64,000 nucleotides of DNA, taken from positions 2,666,001 to 2,730,000 of the forward strand of contig NZ_CP126238.1 in assembly GCF_044792555.1 (NCBI RefSeq), read 5' to 3'. This DNA comes from Alicycliphilus denitrificans_A (lineage in GTDB: Bacteria; Pseudomonadota; Gammaproteobacteria; Burkholderiales; Burkholderiaceae_C). This document shows, one piece after another, positions 41,329 through 49,595 of this stretch (position 1 is the first letter of the stretch; each line of letters starts with the position of its first letter). The notes under the pieces are model-generated. The model worked only from the letters and a program-made list of their open reading frames with translations, ran no database searches and was not told where the DNA came from. A program made the position numbers and the translations under genes.

Positions 41329-43440
41329 CTAGATCTCCCCCCGCAGCAGGGCGCGCATGCCGTCCTCGTCGAGCACGGGTATGCCCAGCTCCCGGGCCTT
41401 CTCCAGCTTGCTTCCGGCCTCGGCCCCGGCCACGACGTAGTGCGTCTTCTTGCTGACCGAGCCCGCCACCTTGGCACCCGCGGCCTCCAGCAGGTCCTTG
41501 GCCTCGTCGCGGCCGAGCGTAGGCAGGGTGCCGGTGAGCACCACGGTCTTGCCGGCCAGGGGCTGGGCGGCGGGCTCGGTGGGCGCGCCCTCTTCCCAGG
41601 TCAGGCCGCAGGCGCGCAGCTGCTGCACCACCTCGCGGTTGTGCGGCTGGGCACAGAAGGTATGGATGGACTCGGCCACCACGGGGCCCACGTCGCTGAC
41701 CTGCAGCAGCTGCTCCACGCCGGCGTCCAGGATGGCGTTCAGGCTGCCGAAATGCCGCGCCAGGTCCTTGGCCGTGGCCTCGCCCACATGGCGTATGCCC
41801 AGCCCGAACAGAAAGCGCGCCAACGTGGTGCGCTTGGACTTTTCCAGCGCGTCCAACAGGTTCTGCGCCGACTTTTCCGCCATGCGCTCGAGCCCCGCCA
41901 ACTGCGCCAGATCCAGCCGGTACAGGTCGGCCAGGCTGTGCACCACATTGCCGTCGATGAGCTGGTCCACCAGCTTCTCGCCCAGGCCCTCGATATCCAG
42001 CGCGCGGCGCTGGGCGAAGTGCAGCACGGCCTGCTTGCGCTGCGCCGGGCAGAACAGCCCGCCCGAGCAGCGGTGGTTCATCTCGCCGCGCTCGCGCACC
42101 ACGGCACTGCCGCAGATCGGGCAGGCCGCGGGCATGCGGAAGTTGGCCACATAGGGGCGGCGCGGCAGGGGCCGGCCCGCGCCGTCGGTGGCGCTGCCGA
42201 CGCGGCCCACCACCTCGGGAATCACGTCGCCCGCGCGGCGCACGATGACGGTGTCGCCCACGCGCACGCCCTTCTTGCGGGTCTCGAACAGGTTGTGCAG
42301 CGTGGCATTGGTGACGGTGACGCCGCCCACGAACACCGGCGCCAGGCGCGCCACCGGCGTGAGCTTGCCGGTGCGGCCCACCTGCACGTCGATGCCTTCG
42401 CAGACCGTGAGCATCTCCTGCGCCGGGTACTTGTGCGCCACGGCCCAGCGCGGCTCGCGCGTCTTGAAGCCCATCTGGCGCTGCAGCGCCAGGCTGTTGA
42501 CCTTGTAGACCACGCCGTCGATGTCATAGGGCAGTGCATCACGCTGCGCGCCCAGGCTCTGGTGAAACGCTACGAGTTCAGGAGCGCCTTGCGCAATCCG
42601 CACCTGCGGCGCGACCGGAAAACCCCATTCTTTCAGCTGCAGCAGCAGGGCGTAGTGGGTGCCGAAATCTGGCCCGCCCTGGTCGGCGGGCGTGACCTCG
42701 CCCAGGCCGTAGGCGAAGAAGGACAGCGGGCGCTGGGCGGTGATGCCGGAGTCCAGCTGGCGCACGGCGCCGGCGGCGGCGTTGCGCGGGTTCACAAAGG
42801 TCTTCTCGCCCCTCTCGCGCTGGCGCTCGTTGAGCGCCTCGAAGTCGGCGCGGCGCATATAGACCTCGCCGCGCACCTCCAGCACCGGCGGCACGGCCGC
42901 GGGCAGGGTCAAGGGGATCTGGCGGATGGTTCGAATGTTGTGCGTCACGTCCTCGCCCACCTCGCCGTCGCCGCGCGTGGCGGCCTGCACCAGGCGGCCG
43001 CCCTCATAGCGCAGGCTCATGGCCAGGCCGTCGAACTTGGGCTCGGCCACATATTCCACGGGCGCTGCCGAGGGGTCCAGCCCCAGCTCGCGGCGCACGC
43101 GCGCGTCGAAGGCCTGGGCACCGCTGGCCTCGGTGTCGGTCTCGGTCTGGATGCTGAGCATGGGCACGGCGTGGCGCACGCTCGCCAGGCCGCCCATCAC
43201 CGCGCCGATGACGCGCTGCGTGGGCGAATCGTGCGTGACGAGGTCGGGGTAGGCGCCTTCGAGCGCCTGCAGCTGCTGGAACACGCGGTCGTACTCGGCG
43301 TCGGGCACGCTGGGCGCGTCCTGCACGTAGTACTCATGGGCCCAGCGATTCAGCTGGGCACGCAGTGCTTGTATTTTTGTAGCTACCAGCGCAGGTCCCT
43401 TGGGCGCTGGATCCGAAAAAAGCTCTGATTGACTGGACAT
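41329..43440 (-). CDS. ligA: NAD-dependent DNA ligase
   Basis: A protein of 703 residues that seals nicks during replication and repair. Adenylation lysine is Lys135 in EPKFDG (KxDG), with the Ia domain before it. An OB fold, a four-cysteine zinc finger (CPICG ... CSGG-FCP), helix-hairpin-helix repeats and a C-terminal BRCT domain (residues about 620-703) follow. ATG at 43440 is used; a TTG nine bases upstream is an alternative. Residues about 4-23 (SELFSDPAPKGPALVATKIQ) are encoded by a copy of the dispersed hairpin repeat. It follows zipA by 5 bases. Confidence 0.95.
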   Translation of the reverse strand: MSSQSELFSDPAPKGPALVATKIQALRAQLNRWAHEYYVQDAPSVPDAEYDRVFQQLQALEGAYPDLVTHDSPTQRVIGAVMGGLASVRHAVPMLSIQTETDTEASGAQAFDARVRRELGLDPSAAPVEYVAEPKFDGLAMSLRYEGGRLVQAATRGDGEVGEDVTHNIRTIRQIPLTLPAAVPPVLEVRGEVYMRRADFEALNERQRERGEKTFVNPRNAAAGAVRQLDSGITAQRPLSFFAYGLGEVTPADQGGPDFGTHYALLLQLKEWGFPVAPQVRIAQGAPELVAFHQSLGAQRDALPYDIDGVVYKVNSLALQRQMGFKTREPRWAVAHKYPAQEMLTVCEGIDVQVGRTGKLTPVARLAPVFVGGVTVTNATLHNLFETRKKGVRVGDTVIVRRAGDVIPEVVGRVGSATDGAGRPLPRRPYVANFRMPAACPICGSAVVRERGEMNHRCSGGLFCPAQRKQAVLHFAQRRALDIEGLGEKLVDQLIDGNVVHSLADLYRLDLAQLAGLERMAEKSAQNLLDALEKSKRTTLARFLFGLGIRHVGEATAKDLARHFGSLNAILDAGVEQLLQVSDVGPVVAESIHTFCAQPHNREVVQQLRACGLTWEEGAPTEPAAQPLAGKTVVLTGTLPTLGRDEAKDLLEAAGAKVAGSVSKKTHYVVAGAEAGSKLEKARELGIPVLDEDGMRALLRGEI
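43371..43431. repeat. Dispersed hairpin repeat, copy 10, at the 5' end of ligA
   Basis: TTTTTGTAGCTACCAGCGC and GCGCTGGATCCGAAAAAAGCTC are the two arms, separated by AGGTCCCTTGG. The copy occupies codons about 4-23 of ligA, so it may also fold in the mRNA close to the start codon. Confidence 0.6.
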
Positions 43441-43445
43441 GGTGC

Positions 43446-44540
43446 TCAACTGAACAGCCGCCGCGCCAGCACCGAACCGGCCGACAGCTCACGGCTGTCG
43501 AGCTTGTCGTAGAGCAGTTCCAGGTCGGCGGCGATGGGCTCCATGGTCATGGCGGGCAGCGGCTGGCCGTTCTGGTCGCAGAGCACGCCGTCCATGGCCT
43601 GGCCCAGGGCGGCTGCGACCTCGCGCAGACGCGCGAAGGGCTGTTCGCCGCGGTGCACCTGGGACACATCCAGGCTCAGCAGCACTTCGCGCACGGCGGA
43701 CTGCTCGGGGTCGTCGGACATGGCGGCCTGCGCGTCGTAGCTCAGCGTCAGCAGGGGCGGCAGCCCGGCGCCGCTGGCCGGCAGCACCAGCCGCCCCGGA
43801 ATGGGGCCTGCCACCAGCCCCAGGCGCGCGGCGTTCTGCTGCACGTAGCCGGGGCTCCACGCGGCCTGGCGTGCGCGCAGCATGAAAGTGAGCTGCGCGT
43901 CATGGTCGCTGGCGAACTGGTCGAGCTCGCGCGCACGCGCCACCTCGTGCAGCATGTCGGGAAAGTCGGGCGTGGCGTTGATGGCGTCGGCAAAGCCCTG
44001 GGCCTTCATGACGAACTCGGAGAACTCGATCTCGTTGAGCGCACCCAGGCGGTTGGCCAGCTGCACGCCGGCCTGGAACTGCAGGTAGCGCTGGCCCGGC
44101 TGGGGCGTTTCCCATTGCTGCTGGTGCTCGTTGAAGCCCTCGATGGCAAAGGGCTTGCTGCCCGCGCGGCGCGTGGGCGGCAGCGCCGCCAGGGCGGCAT
44201 CGCCCGAAACCTGCTGCTCGGCGACGATGGGGGCGATCACGTCGATGAGCGGGTCCAGGCCGCCGCGGCGCTCGGGCGACGGCACGGGCATCTGCAACGC
44301 GTCGCGTGCGTCCACGGCGTGATCTTCGAAGTGCGGCTCGGTGGCGGCGGCAGCGTGGCCGCCCAGCCCCGCAGCGTCGAACGCCGGCTCCTGGCGCACG
44401 GCGGGCTCCTGCGCGCCCTCGCCCTCGCGCGGGCTGGCGCGCTTGGGGGCGTTGCGCTGCGTGGTCCAGGCGTTGTAGGCAATGACGACGATGAGTACCA
44501 GCGCGCCGGCGAGGATGAGTCCAAGTTGGAAGTTGCTCAT
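43446..44540 (-). CDS. zipA: Cell division protein ZipA-like
   Basis: A protein of 364 residues. An N-terminal membrane anchor at about 5-24 is followed by a charged, Pro/Ala-rich linker, then a C-terminal domain of about 150 residues that resembles the FtsZ-binding domain of ZipA (start at about 145 with RYLQFQAGVQLANRLGALNE). It lies 5 bases after smc and 5 before ligA, the usual smc-zipA-ligA order of betaproteobacteria, which supports the identity despite weak sequence conservation. Confidence 0.85.
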   Translation of the reverse strand: MSNFQLGLILAGALVLIVVIAYNAWTTQRNAPKRASPREGEGAQEPAVRQEPAFDAAGLGGHAAAATEPHFEDHAVDARDALQMPVPSPERRGGLDPLIDVIAPIVAEQQVSGDAALAALPPTRRAGSKPFAIEGFNEHQQQWETPQPGQRYLQFQAGVQLANRLGALNEIEFSEFVMKAQGFADAINATPDFPDMLHEVARARELDQFASDHDAQLTFMLRARQAAWSPGYVQQNAARLGLVAGPIPGRLVLPASGAGLPPLLTLSYDAQAAMSDDPEQSAVREVLLSLDVSQVHRGEQPFARLREVAAALGQAMDGVLCDQNGQPLPAMTMEPIAADLELLYDKLDSRELSAGSVLARRLFS

Positions 44541-44545
44541 GATGT

Positions 44546-47500
44546 TCAGGTCTCCGCCATCGACAGGGCGGACTCCATGTCGACCGCCACGATGCGCGAG
44601 ACACCCTGCTCCTGCATGGTCACGCCGATCAGTTGCTCGGCCATCTCCATGGCGATCTTGTTGTGGCTGATGAATAAAAACTGCGTGCCGCGCGCCATGC
44701 TGCTCACCAGCTTGGCGTAGCGCTCGGTGTTGGCGTCGTCCAGCGGCGCGTCCACCTCGTCGAGCAGGCAGAACGGCGCGGGATTCAGCTGGAAGATGGC
44801 GAACACCAGGGCGATGGCCGTGAGCGCCTTCTCGCCGCCCGACAGCAGGTGGATGGTCTGGTTCTTCTTGCCCGGGGGCTGGGCCATGACCTGCACGCCG
44901 GAGTCGAGGATCTCGTCGCCGGTCATGATCAGGCGCGCCTGGCCGCCGCCGAACAGCTCGGGGAACATGCGGCCGAAATGGCCGTTGACGGCGTCGAAGG
45001 TGCCCGACAGCAGGGTGCGCGTCTCGCCGTCGATCTTGCGGATCGCGTCCTGCAGCGTGGTCATGGCGAGCTGCAGGTCCTCGGTCTGCGCATCCAGGAA
45101 ACTCTTGCGCTCGCGCGCCAGTTGCAGCTCGTCGAGCGCCGCCAGGTTCACCGCCCCCAGGGCCGCGATCTCGCGCTGCAGGCGGTCGATCTCCCCCTGC
45201 AGGCCGCTGGCGCGCACGCCGCCCTCCTCGATGGAGCGGGCCACGGCCGCCAGGTCGGCCTGCGCGTCCTGCAGCAGCTGGCTGTACTGCTCCAGTCCCA
45301 GGCGCGCGGCCTGCTCCTTGAGCTGGAATTCCGTGATGCGCGCGCGCAGCGGGTCCAGCTGGCGTTCGTGCTGCAGGCGCCGCTCGTCGCTGGCGCGCAG
45401 CCGGGCAGTGAGCCCGTCGTATTCGCTGCGCTGTGCACCGAGTTGCTGCTCGCGCTCCATCTTCAATTCGAGGGCCTGCTGCAGCCCGCCCTGGGCCGCA
45501 GCGTCGGACAGGCGCGCGAGCTCATCCTGCGCGCGCTGGCGCTCGTCGTGCAGCGCCCTGGCCTGGCTGGCCGCCGTGTCCATGGTGCGCGCCAGCTCGG
45601 CGCGGCGCGCCTGCAGGCTGCGGTGCGAGAACTGCGCTTCCTGCACGCGCCGCTCCAGTTGGCGCTGCTGCTCGCGGCATTCGTTCAGGCGGCGTTCGGC
45701 CTCGATCACGCGGTCGCCCAGCTGGGCGTGGCGCTCCTGGCTGTCGGCCAGCTGCATATCGAGCTCTTCGAAGCGCGCCTCGGACGCCACGCGGCGCTCC
45801 TGCAGCTCGGACAGCTCGGCCTCGACCTCGGCCAGGTCGGCATCGATCTGTGCGCTGCGCGTGCGTGCCTGCTCGGCCAGCTGGGACAGGCGCAGCGTCT
45901 CCACCTGCAGCGCATGGAAACGCCCCTGGGCCTCGCTGGCCTCGCGGCGCGCGGCCACCAGGCGCTGGGAGGCGTCGGCGTAGGCGGCCTCGGCGCGCAC
46001 CAGGGCCGTGCGCGCCTCCTCGGCGATCAGGGCCTGGGCGCGCAGTTCCTTCTCCAGGTGTTCGATCTCCTGGGCGCGCGCCAGCAGGCCCGACTGCTCC
46101 GAGTCCTGCGCATAAAAGCCCAGGCTGTGCGCCATGACCGCATGGCCGTCGGCGACATAAATGGCCTCGCCCGGCTGCAGCTGGGCGCGGCGGTCAAGGG
46201 CCTCGTCCAGCGACTGCGCCGTATAGCAGCCCTGCAGCCAGTCCACGAGCACGGCGCGCAGGCCCGCACCCTCCACGCGCAGCAGGTCGGACAGGCGCGG
46301 CTGCGCGCTCGCGGGCTCGGGCTGGGCATGGGCGGGCGCGCTGTAGAAGGCCAGGCGCGCCGGCGGCGCGTCGCTGCCGCCGGCGCCGAGGAAGCCGCGC
46401 ACCATGTCCAGCCGGCCCACGGGCAGCGCCGCCAGGCGCTCGCGCAGCGCGGCCTCAAGCGCGTTTTCCCAGCCGGGCTCGACATGGATGCGGCTCCACA
46501 GCCCCTGCAGGCCGTCCAGGCCATGCCTGGCCAGCCAGGGCTGGAGCTTGCCATCGACCTTGAGCTTTTCCTGCAGCGCCCTGAGGGCGTCGAGGCGCGC
46601 CGACAGGTCGGCCTGGCGCGCCGCCTCGGCATTCACGGCCTGCTGGCGCGCGCGCCGGTCTGCGTCGAGCCGAGGCACGCCGTCCTGCAGCTCGGCCTGG
46701 CGTGCCTCGGCCAGCTCGGCGCCCTCCTCGGCCTCGGCGAGCTGCTGGCGCAGCTGTGCCAGGCGCGACTCGTCGGGTGCGGCCAGGGCGTTACGGTCGC
46801 CGCGCAGGCGCTCGTGGCGCGCCTCCAGCTGGCGGCTTTGCTGATCCAGGCTGCGCTGCTCGGCGGCCAGCACCTGGATCTGCTGCTGGACCTGCACCAC
46901 GGTGCTGCGCTGCTGCTCGCTGCGCTGCTGGCTCTGGCGCAGGGCGTCTTCCAGGTCGGGCAGCTGCAGGGCTTGTTCTTCCAGCTGGGCGGCCAGCAGT
47001 TCGGCCTGCTCCTCGGCGCCCTCGCCGACGCCGGCCAGGTGCTCGGCCTCGGCCTCGGCCTCCTCCTTGCGCGTGGACCATTCACTGATCTGTCCGGCCA
47101 GCTGCACCAGGCGCTGCTCCACGCGCTGGCGACCCTCGACCACGTAGCGGATCTCGGCCTCCAGCCGGCCGACCTCGGCCGTGGCCTCGTAGAGCCGCCT
47201 CTGGGCCTGATTGACCTGGTCGCCGGCCTCGTAATGCGCCTGGCGTATGGCTTCGAGGTCGGCCTCCACATGGCGCAGGTCGGCCATGCGCGATTCCAGG
47301 TCGTTCACGGCCTGCAGGCCCTCGGCGCGCACGCGGGCCTGCTCGGCTTCGGCATCGGCGCGCTTCAAAAACCACAGCTGGTGCTGCTTGAGCGTCACGT
47401 CCTGCTGCAGGGCGTTGTATTTGGCCGCCACCTCGGCCTGCTTTTCCAGCTTTTCCAGATTGGCGTTCAGCTCGCGCAGGATGTCCTCGACGCGCGTCAG

Positions 47501-48070
47501 GTTCTCCACCGTGCCTGCCAGGCGGTTCTCGGTCTCGCGCCGGCGCTCCTTGTACTTGGACACGCCCGCGGCCTCCTCCAGGAACAGGCGCAGTTCCTCG
47601 GGGCGGCTTTCGATGATGCGGCTGATCGTGCCCTGGCCGATGATGGCGTAGGCGCGCGGCCCCAGGCCCGTGCCCAGGAACACGTCCTGCACGTCGCGCC
47701 GGCGCACCGGCTGGTTGTTGATGTAGTAGCTGCTGGTGCCGTCGCGCGTCAGCACGCGCTTGACGGCGATCTCGGTGAACTGGTTCCACTGACCGCCGGC
47801 GCGGTGATCGTGGTTGTCGAAGCTCAGCTCCACGCTGGCGCGGCTGGCCGGCTTGCGGCTGGTGGTGCCGTTGAAGATCACGTCCTGCATGGATTCGCCA
47901 CGCAGCTCGCTGGCCTTGGACTCGCCCAGCACCCAGCGCACGGCGTCCATGATGTTGGACTTGCCGCAGCCGTTGGGGCCCACCACGCCCACCAGCTGGC
48001 CCGGAAGCTGAAAGTTGGTGGGCTCGGCAAACGACTTGAAGCCGGCGAGTTTGATCGAGTTGAGACGCAC
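44546..48070 (-). CDS. smc: Chromosome segregation protein SMC
   Basis: ATPase of 1174 residues that compacts and segregates the chromosome with ScpA and ScpB. The Walker A loop VGPNGCGKSN is at about residue 30; the ABC signature LLSGGEKAL and Walker B FCLLDEVDAPLDDAN lie near the C-terminus. Between them are two long coiled-coil arms (Arg/Glu/Ala/Gln-rich) around a hinge at about 510-640. The start codon at 48070 is GTG. It heads the smc-zipA-ligA-patatin operon. Confidence 0.96.
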   Translation of the reverse strand: MRLNSIKLAGFKSFAEPTNFQLPGQLVGVVGPNGCGKSNIMDAVRWVLGESKASELRGESMQDVIFNGTTSRKPASRASVELSFDNHDHRAGGQWNQFTEIAVKRVLTRDGTSSYYINNQPVRRRDVQDVFLGTGLGPRAYAIIGQGTISRIIESRPEELRLFLEEAAGVSKYKERRRETENRLAGTVENLTRVEDILRELNANLEKLEKQAEVAAKYNALQQDVTLKQHQLWFLKRADAEAEQARVRAEGLQAVNDLESRMADLRHVEADLEAIRQAHYEAGDQVNQAQRRLYEATAEVGRLEAEIRYVVEGRQRVEQRLVQLAGQISEWSTRKEEAEAEAEHLAGVGEGAEEQAELLAAQLEEQALQLPDLEDALRQSQQRSEQQRSTVVQVQQQIQVLAAEQRSLDQQSRQLEARHERLRGDRNALAAPDESRLAQLRQQLAEAEEGAELAEARQAELQDGVPRLDADRRARQQAVNAEAARQADLSARLDALRALQEKLKVDGKLQPWLARHGLDGLQGLWSRIHVEPGWENALEAALRERLAALPVGRLDMVRGFLGAGGSDAPPARLAFYSAPAHAQPEPASAQPRLSDLLRVEGAGLRAVLVDWLQGCYTAQSLDEALDRRAQLQPGEAIYVADGHAVMAHSLGFYAQDSEQSGLLARAQEIEHLEKELRAQALIAEEARTALVRAEAAYADASQRLVAARREASEAQGRFHALQVETLRLSQLAEQARTRSAQIDADLAEVEAELSELQERRVASEARFEELDMQLADSQERHAQLGDRVIEAERRLNECREQQRQLERRVQEAQFSHRSLQARRAELARTMDTAASQARALHDERQRAQDELARLSDAAAQGGLQQALELKMEREQQLGAQRSEYDGLTARLRASDERRLQHERQLDPLRARITEFQLKEQAARLGLEQYSQLLQDAQADLAAVARSIEEGGVRASGLQGEIDRLQREIAALGAVNLAALDELQLARERKSFLDAQTEDLQLAMTTLQDAIRKIDGETRTLLSGTFDAVNGHFGRMFPELFGGGQARLIMTGDEILDSGVQVMAQPPGKKNQTIHLLSGGEKALTAIALVFAIFQLNPAPFCLLDEVDAPLDDANTERYAKLVSSMARGTQFLFISHNKIAMEMAEQLIGVTMQEQGVSRIVAVDMESALSMAET

Positions 48071-48308
48071 GAATTACCTGTCACACCGTGCCGCTCGCGT
48101 GCCCGGCGGTTCAAAGAAACGAATGTTACCCGAGGCGGGTGACGCAACCGCGCCCATGGCTCATGCGGGGCCTTGGAATCTGCGGCGGCGTATCGCCCTC
48201 AGCCCCTCCCCGCCTGCCAGCCAAGATTTCGTCGGTTTTTTTTACAACTCATCGGATTCGGTCCCAGGAAAAAAATACAACTGATTGATTTTGAAAGGAT
48301 TTTTATAT

Positions 48309-48325
48309 TTGGCACGAATGATGCT
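48309..48325 (+). promoter_or_regulatory. Sigma-54 promoter of the PEP-CTERM gene
   Basis: TTGGCACG-AATG-ATGCT. The invariant GG (48311-48312) and GC (48323-48324) are exactly 10 bases apart, as required by RpoN. The -24 half is perfect; the -12 half has ATGC for TTGC. Transcription would start near 48336, 35 bases before the ATG. The gap from smc to here holds nothing else clear. Confidence 0.8.
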
Positions 48326-48370
48326 TACAGGACTACCACCGCAACCGATCAACTCACAAGTGAGGTTCCC

Positions 48371-49033
48371 ATGAAATTCAAGAGAGCTCTTCAAACCATT
48401 GCGCTTTGCTGCGGGCTGGTGGGTTTTGGCAGCAGCAACGCGGCGGTCATGCTGTTCGATGGCGTGAGCGATACGGGTTCGATCCTGTATTCGGGCTCCC
48501 AAGACGGGGCCACGCTGTCGGCAACGGTGCAGTTCACGCTCAATTCGCTGTCGGCCACGCAAGCAATCTTCGGGGTAGTGGTCGCAAACAACTCCTCCGG
48601 CCCCGGCAGCAACCGGCTGACCTCGTTTGGGATCGACGTCGTCAGCCCCGCATTGAGTTTCGCTTCGTCCAACAACGGCTGGGATACCACACTCAATACC
48701 AACTTCCCATCCTTCGGAAGGGTAGACCTTTGCGTTTGGGATGGCAGCAACTGCTCCGGCGGCGCTAGCGGGGGTGTTGGCGAAGGACTGACCGAGTCCT
48801 TTTCGCTGAGACTGTGGACCACAGGAAACTTCCTCACGAATGGGATTGAGTTCACCAGCCCTTATGCCGTCAAGTTTCAAAGTGTTGGCACCCGTGGCGA
48901 CTCCACTGAATTCGCCGGCTGCATCGTGGGCACGGCCAATTGCGGTTCGAACCCGATTCCCGAGCCTGCCTCGCTTGCCCTGATGGGCCTGGGCCTGCTG
49001 GGCGCCGCACTGGTCCGCCGCCGCAAGGCCTGA
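48371..49033 (+). CDS. PEP-CTERM sorting domain protein
   Basis: Secreted protein of 220 residues. A signal peptide (residues 1-24, KFKRALQTIALCC) is followed by a Ser/Asn/Gly-rich beta-type body and the C-terminal sorting signal: PEP motif (IPEPASLALM), a hydrophobic span (GLGLLGAALV) and RRRKA. Exosortase recognises such ends and the product is tied to exopolysaccharide. Four cysteines (CVWDGSNC, CIVGTANC) form two short C-x6-C loops and suggest a subfamily that I recall as 'cistern'; not certain. No exosortase gene lies in the window. A sigma-54 promoter precedes it. Confidence 0.9.
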   Translation: MKFKRALQTIALCCGLVGFGSSNAAVMLFDGVSDTGSILYSGSQDGATLSATVQFTLNSLSATQAIFGVVVANNSSGPGSNRLTSFGIDVVSPALSFASSNNGWDTTLNTNFPSFGRVDLCVWDGSNCSGGASGGVGEGLTESFSLRLWTTGNFLTNGIEFTSPYAVKFQSVGTRGDSTEFAGCIVGTANCGSNPIPEPASLALMGLGLLGAALVRRRKA

Positions 49034-49084
49034 TCGCCCAGGCGCAGCCAAAACCTACCGCGACCCGGCAGGGTTCTCCCATCC

Positions 49085-49108
49085 AAAAGCGCTCGACGAG
49101 CGCTTTTT
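49085..49108 (+). terminator. Rho-independent terminator after the PEP-CTERM gene
   Basis: AAAAGCGCTC (49085-49094), loop GAC, GAGCGCTTTT (49098-49107) and a further T. Confidence 0.9.
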
Positions 49109-49165
49109 GCATGGGTGCTTGCAACCTGGCCAGGCCCGCCGGGCCTTGCTGCCTTCGAACAATGG

Positions 49166-49227
49166 AGTTATTGCCAAATCCGCGCCTAACGCCCGTGTAT
49201 CAAGCGCAAACAGCTATTGTTTTTGGG
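49166..49227. repeat. Dispersed hairpin repeat, copy 11
   Basis: GTTATTGCCAAATCCGCGCC...TCAAGCGCAAACAGCTATTG; the right arm CAAGCGC and AGCTAT is intact, the left one decayed. It lies downstream of the convergent ynfA. Confidence 0.5.
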
Positions 49228-49243
49228 GATTTTATAGATACCT

Positions 49244-49573
49244 TCAGCCGCGTGGCGCAAACGCGATGATGGCCATGCCGCACAGCGTGACGGCCACGCC
49301 CAGCCAGTCCCAGGGGCCGGGGCGTATGCCGTCCACGGCCCAGAGCCAGGCCAGCGCCACGGCCACGTAGACGCCGCCGTAGGCGGCATACACGCGCCCC
49401 GCCGCCGCCGGGTGCAGCGTCAGCAGCCAGACAAACAGCGCCAGGCTGGCCCCGGCCGGCAACAGCAGCCAGGCACTGCGGCCCTGGCGCAGCCACAGCC
49501 AGGGCAGGTAGCAGCCGACGATCTCCGCCAGGGCCGTGGCGAGGAACAATCCGAGGGTCGTGAAAATCTGCAT
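49244..49573 (-). CDS. ynfA: YnfA-family (UPF0060) small membrane protein
   Basis: A protein of 109 residues with four predicted spans, the normal family size. The conserved AEIVGCYLPW motif at about residue 15 and AAYGGVYVAVALAWLW at about 65 are characteristic. Family members have been linked to small multidrug-type export, but the role is unsettled. It begins 22 bases after the stop of the large c-di-GMP protein and may be co-transcribed. Confidence 0.9.
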   Translation of the reverse strand: MQIFTTLGLFLATALAEIVGCYLPWLWLRQGRSAWLLLPAGASLALFVWLLTLHPAAAGRVYAAYGGVYVAVALAWLWAVDGIRPGPWDWLGVAVTLCGMAIIAFAPRG

Positions 49574-49595
49574 AAAGGCCCGGGCGTAAGCGCGC

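Noticed and set aside
44849..48142. Long open frame of about 1100 codons antisense to smc
   Set aside because: It mirrors a well-supported gene in a high-GC genome, where codon bias keeps the opposite frame open. It shows low-complexity His/Gly/Val/Leu composition and no motif.
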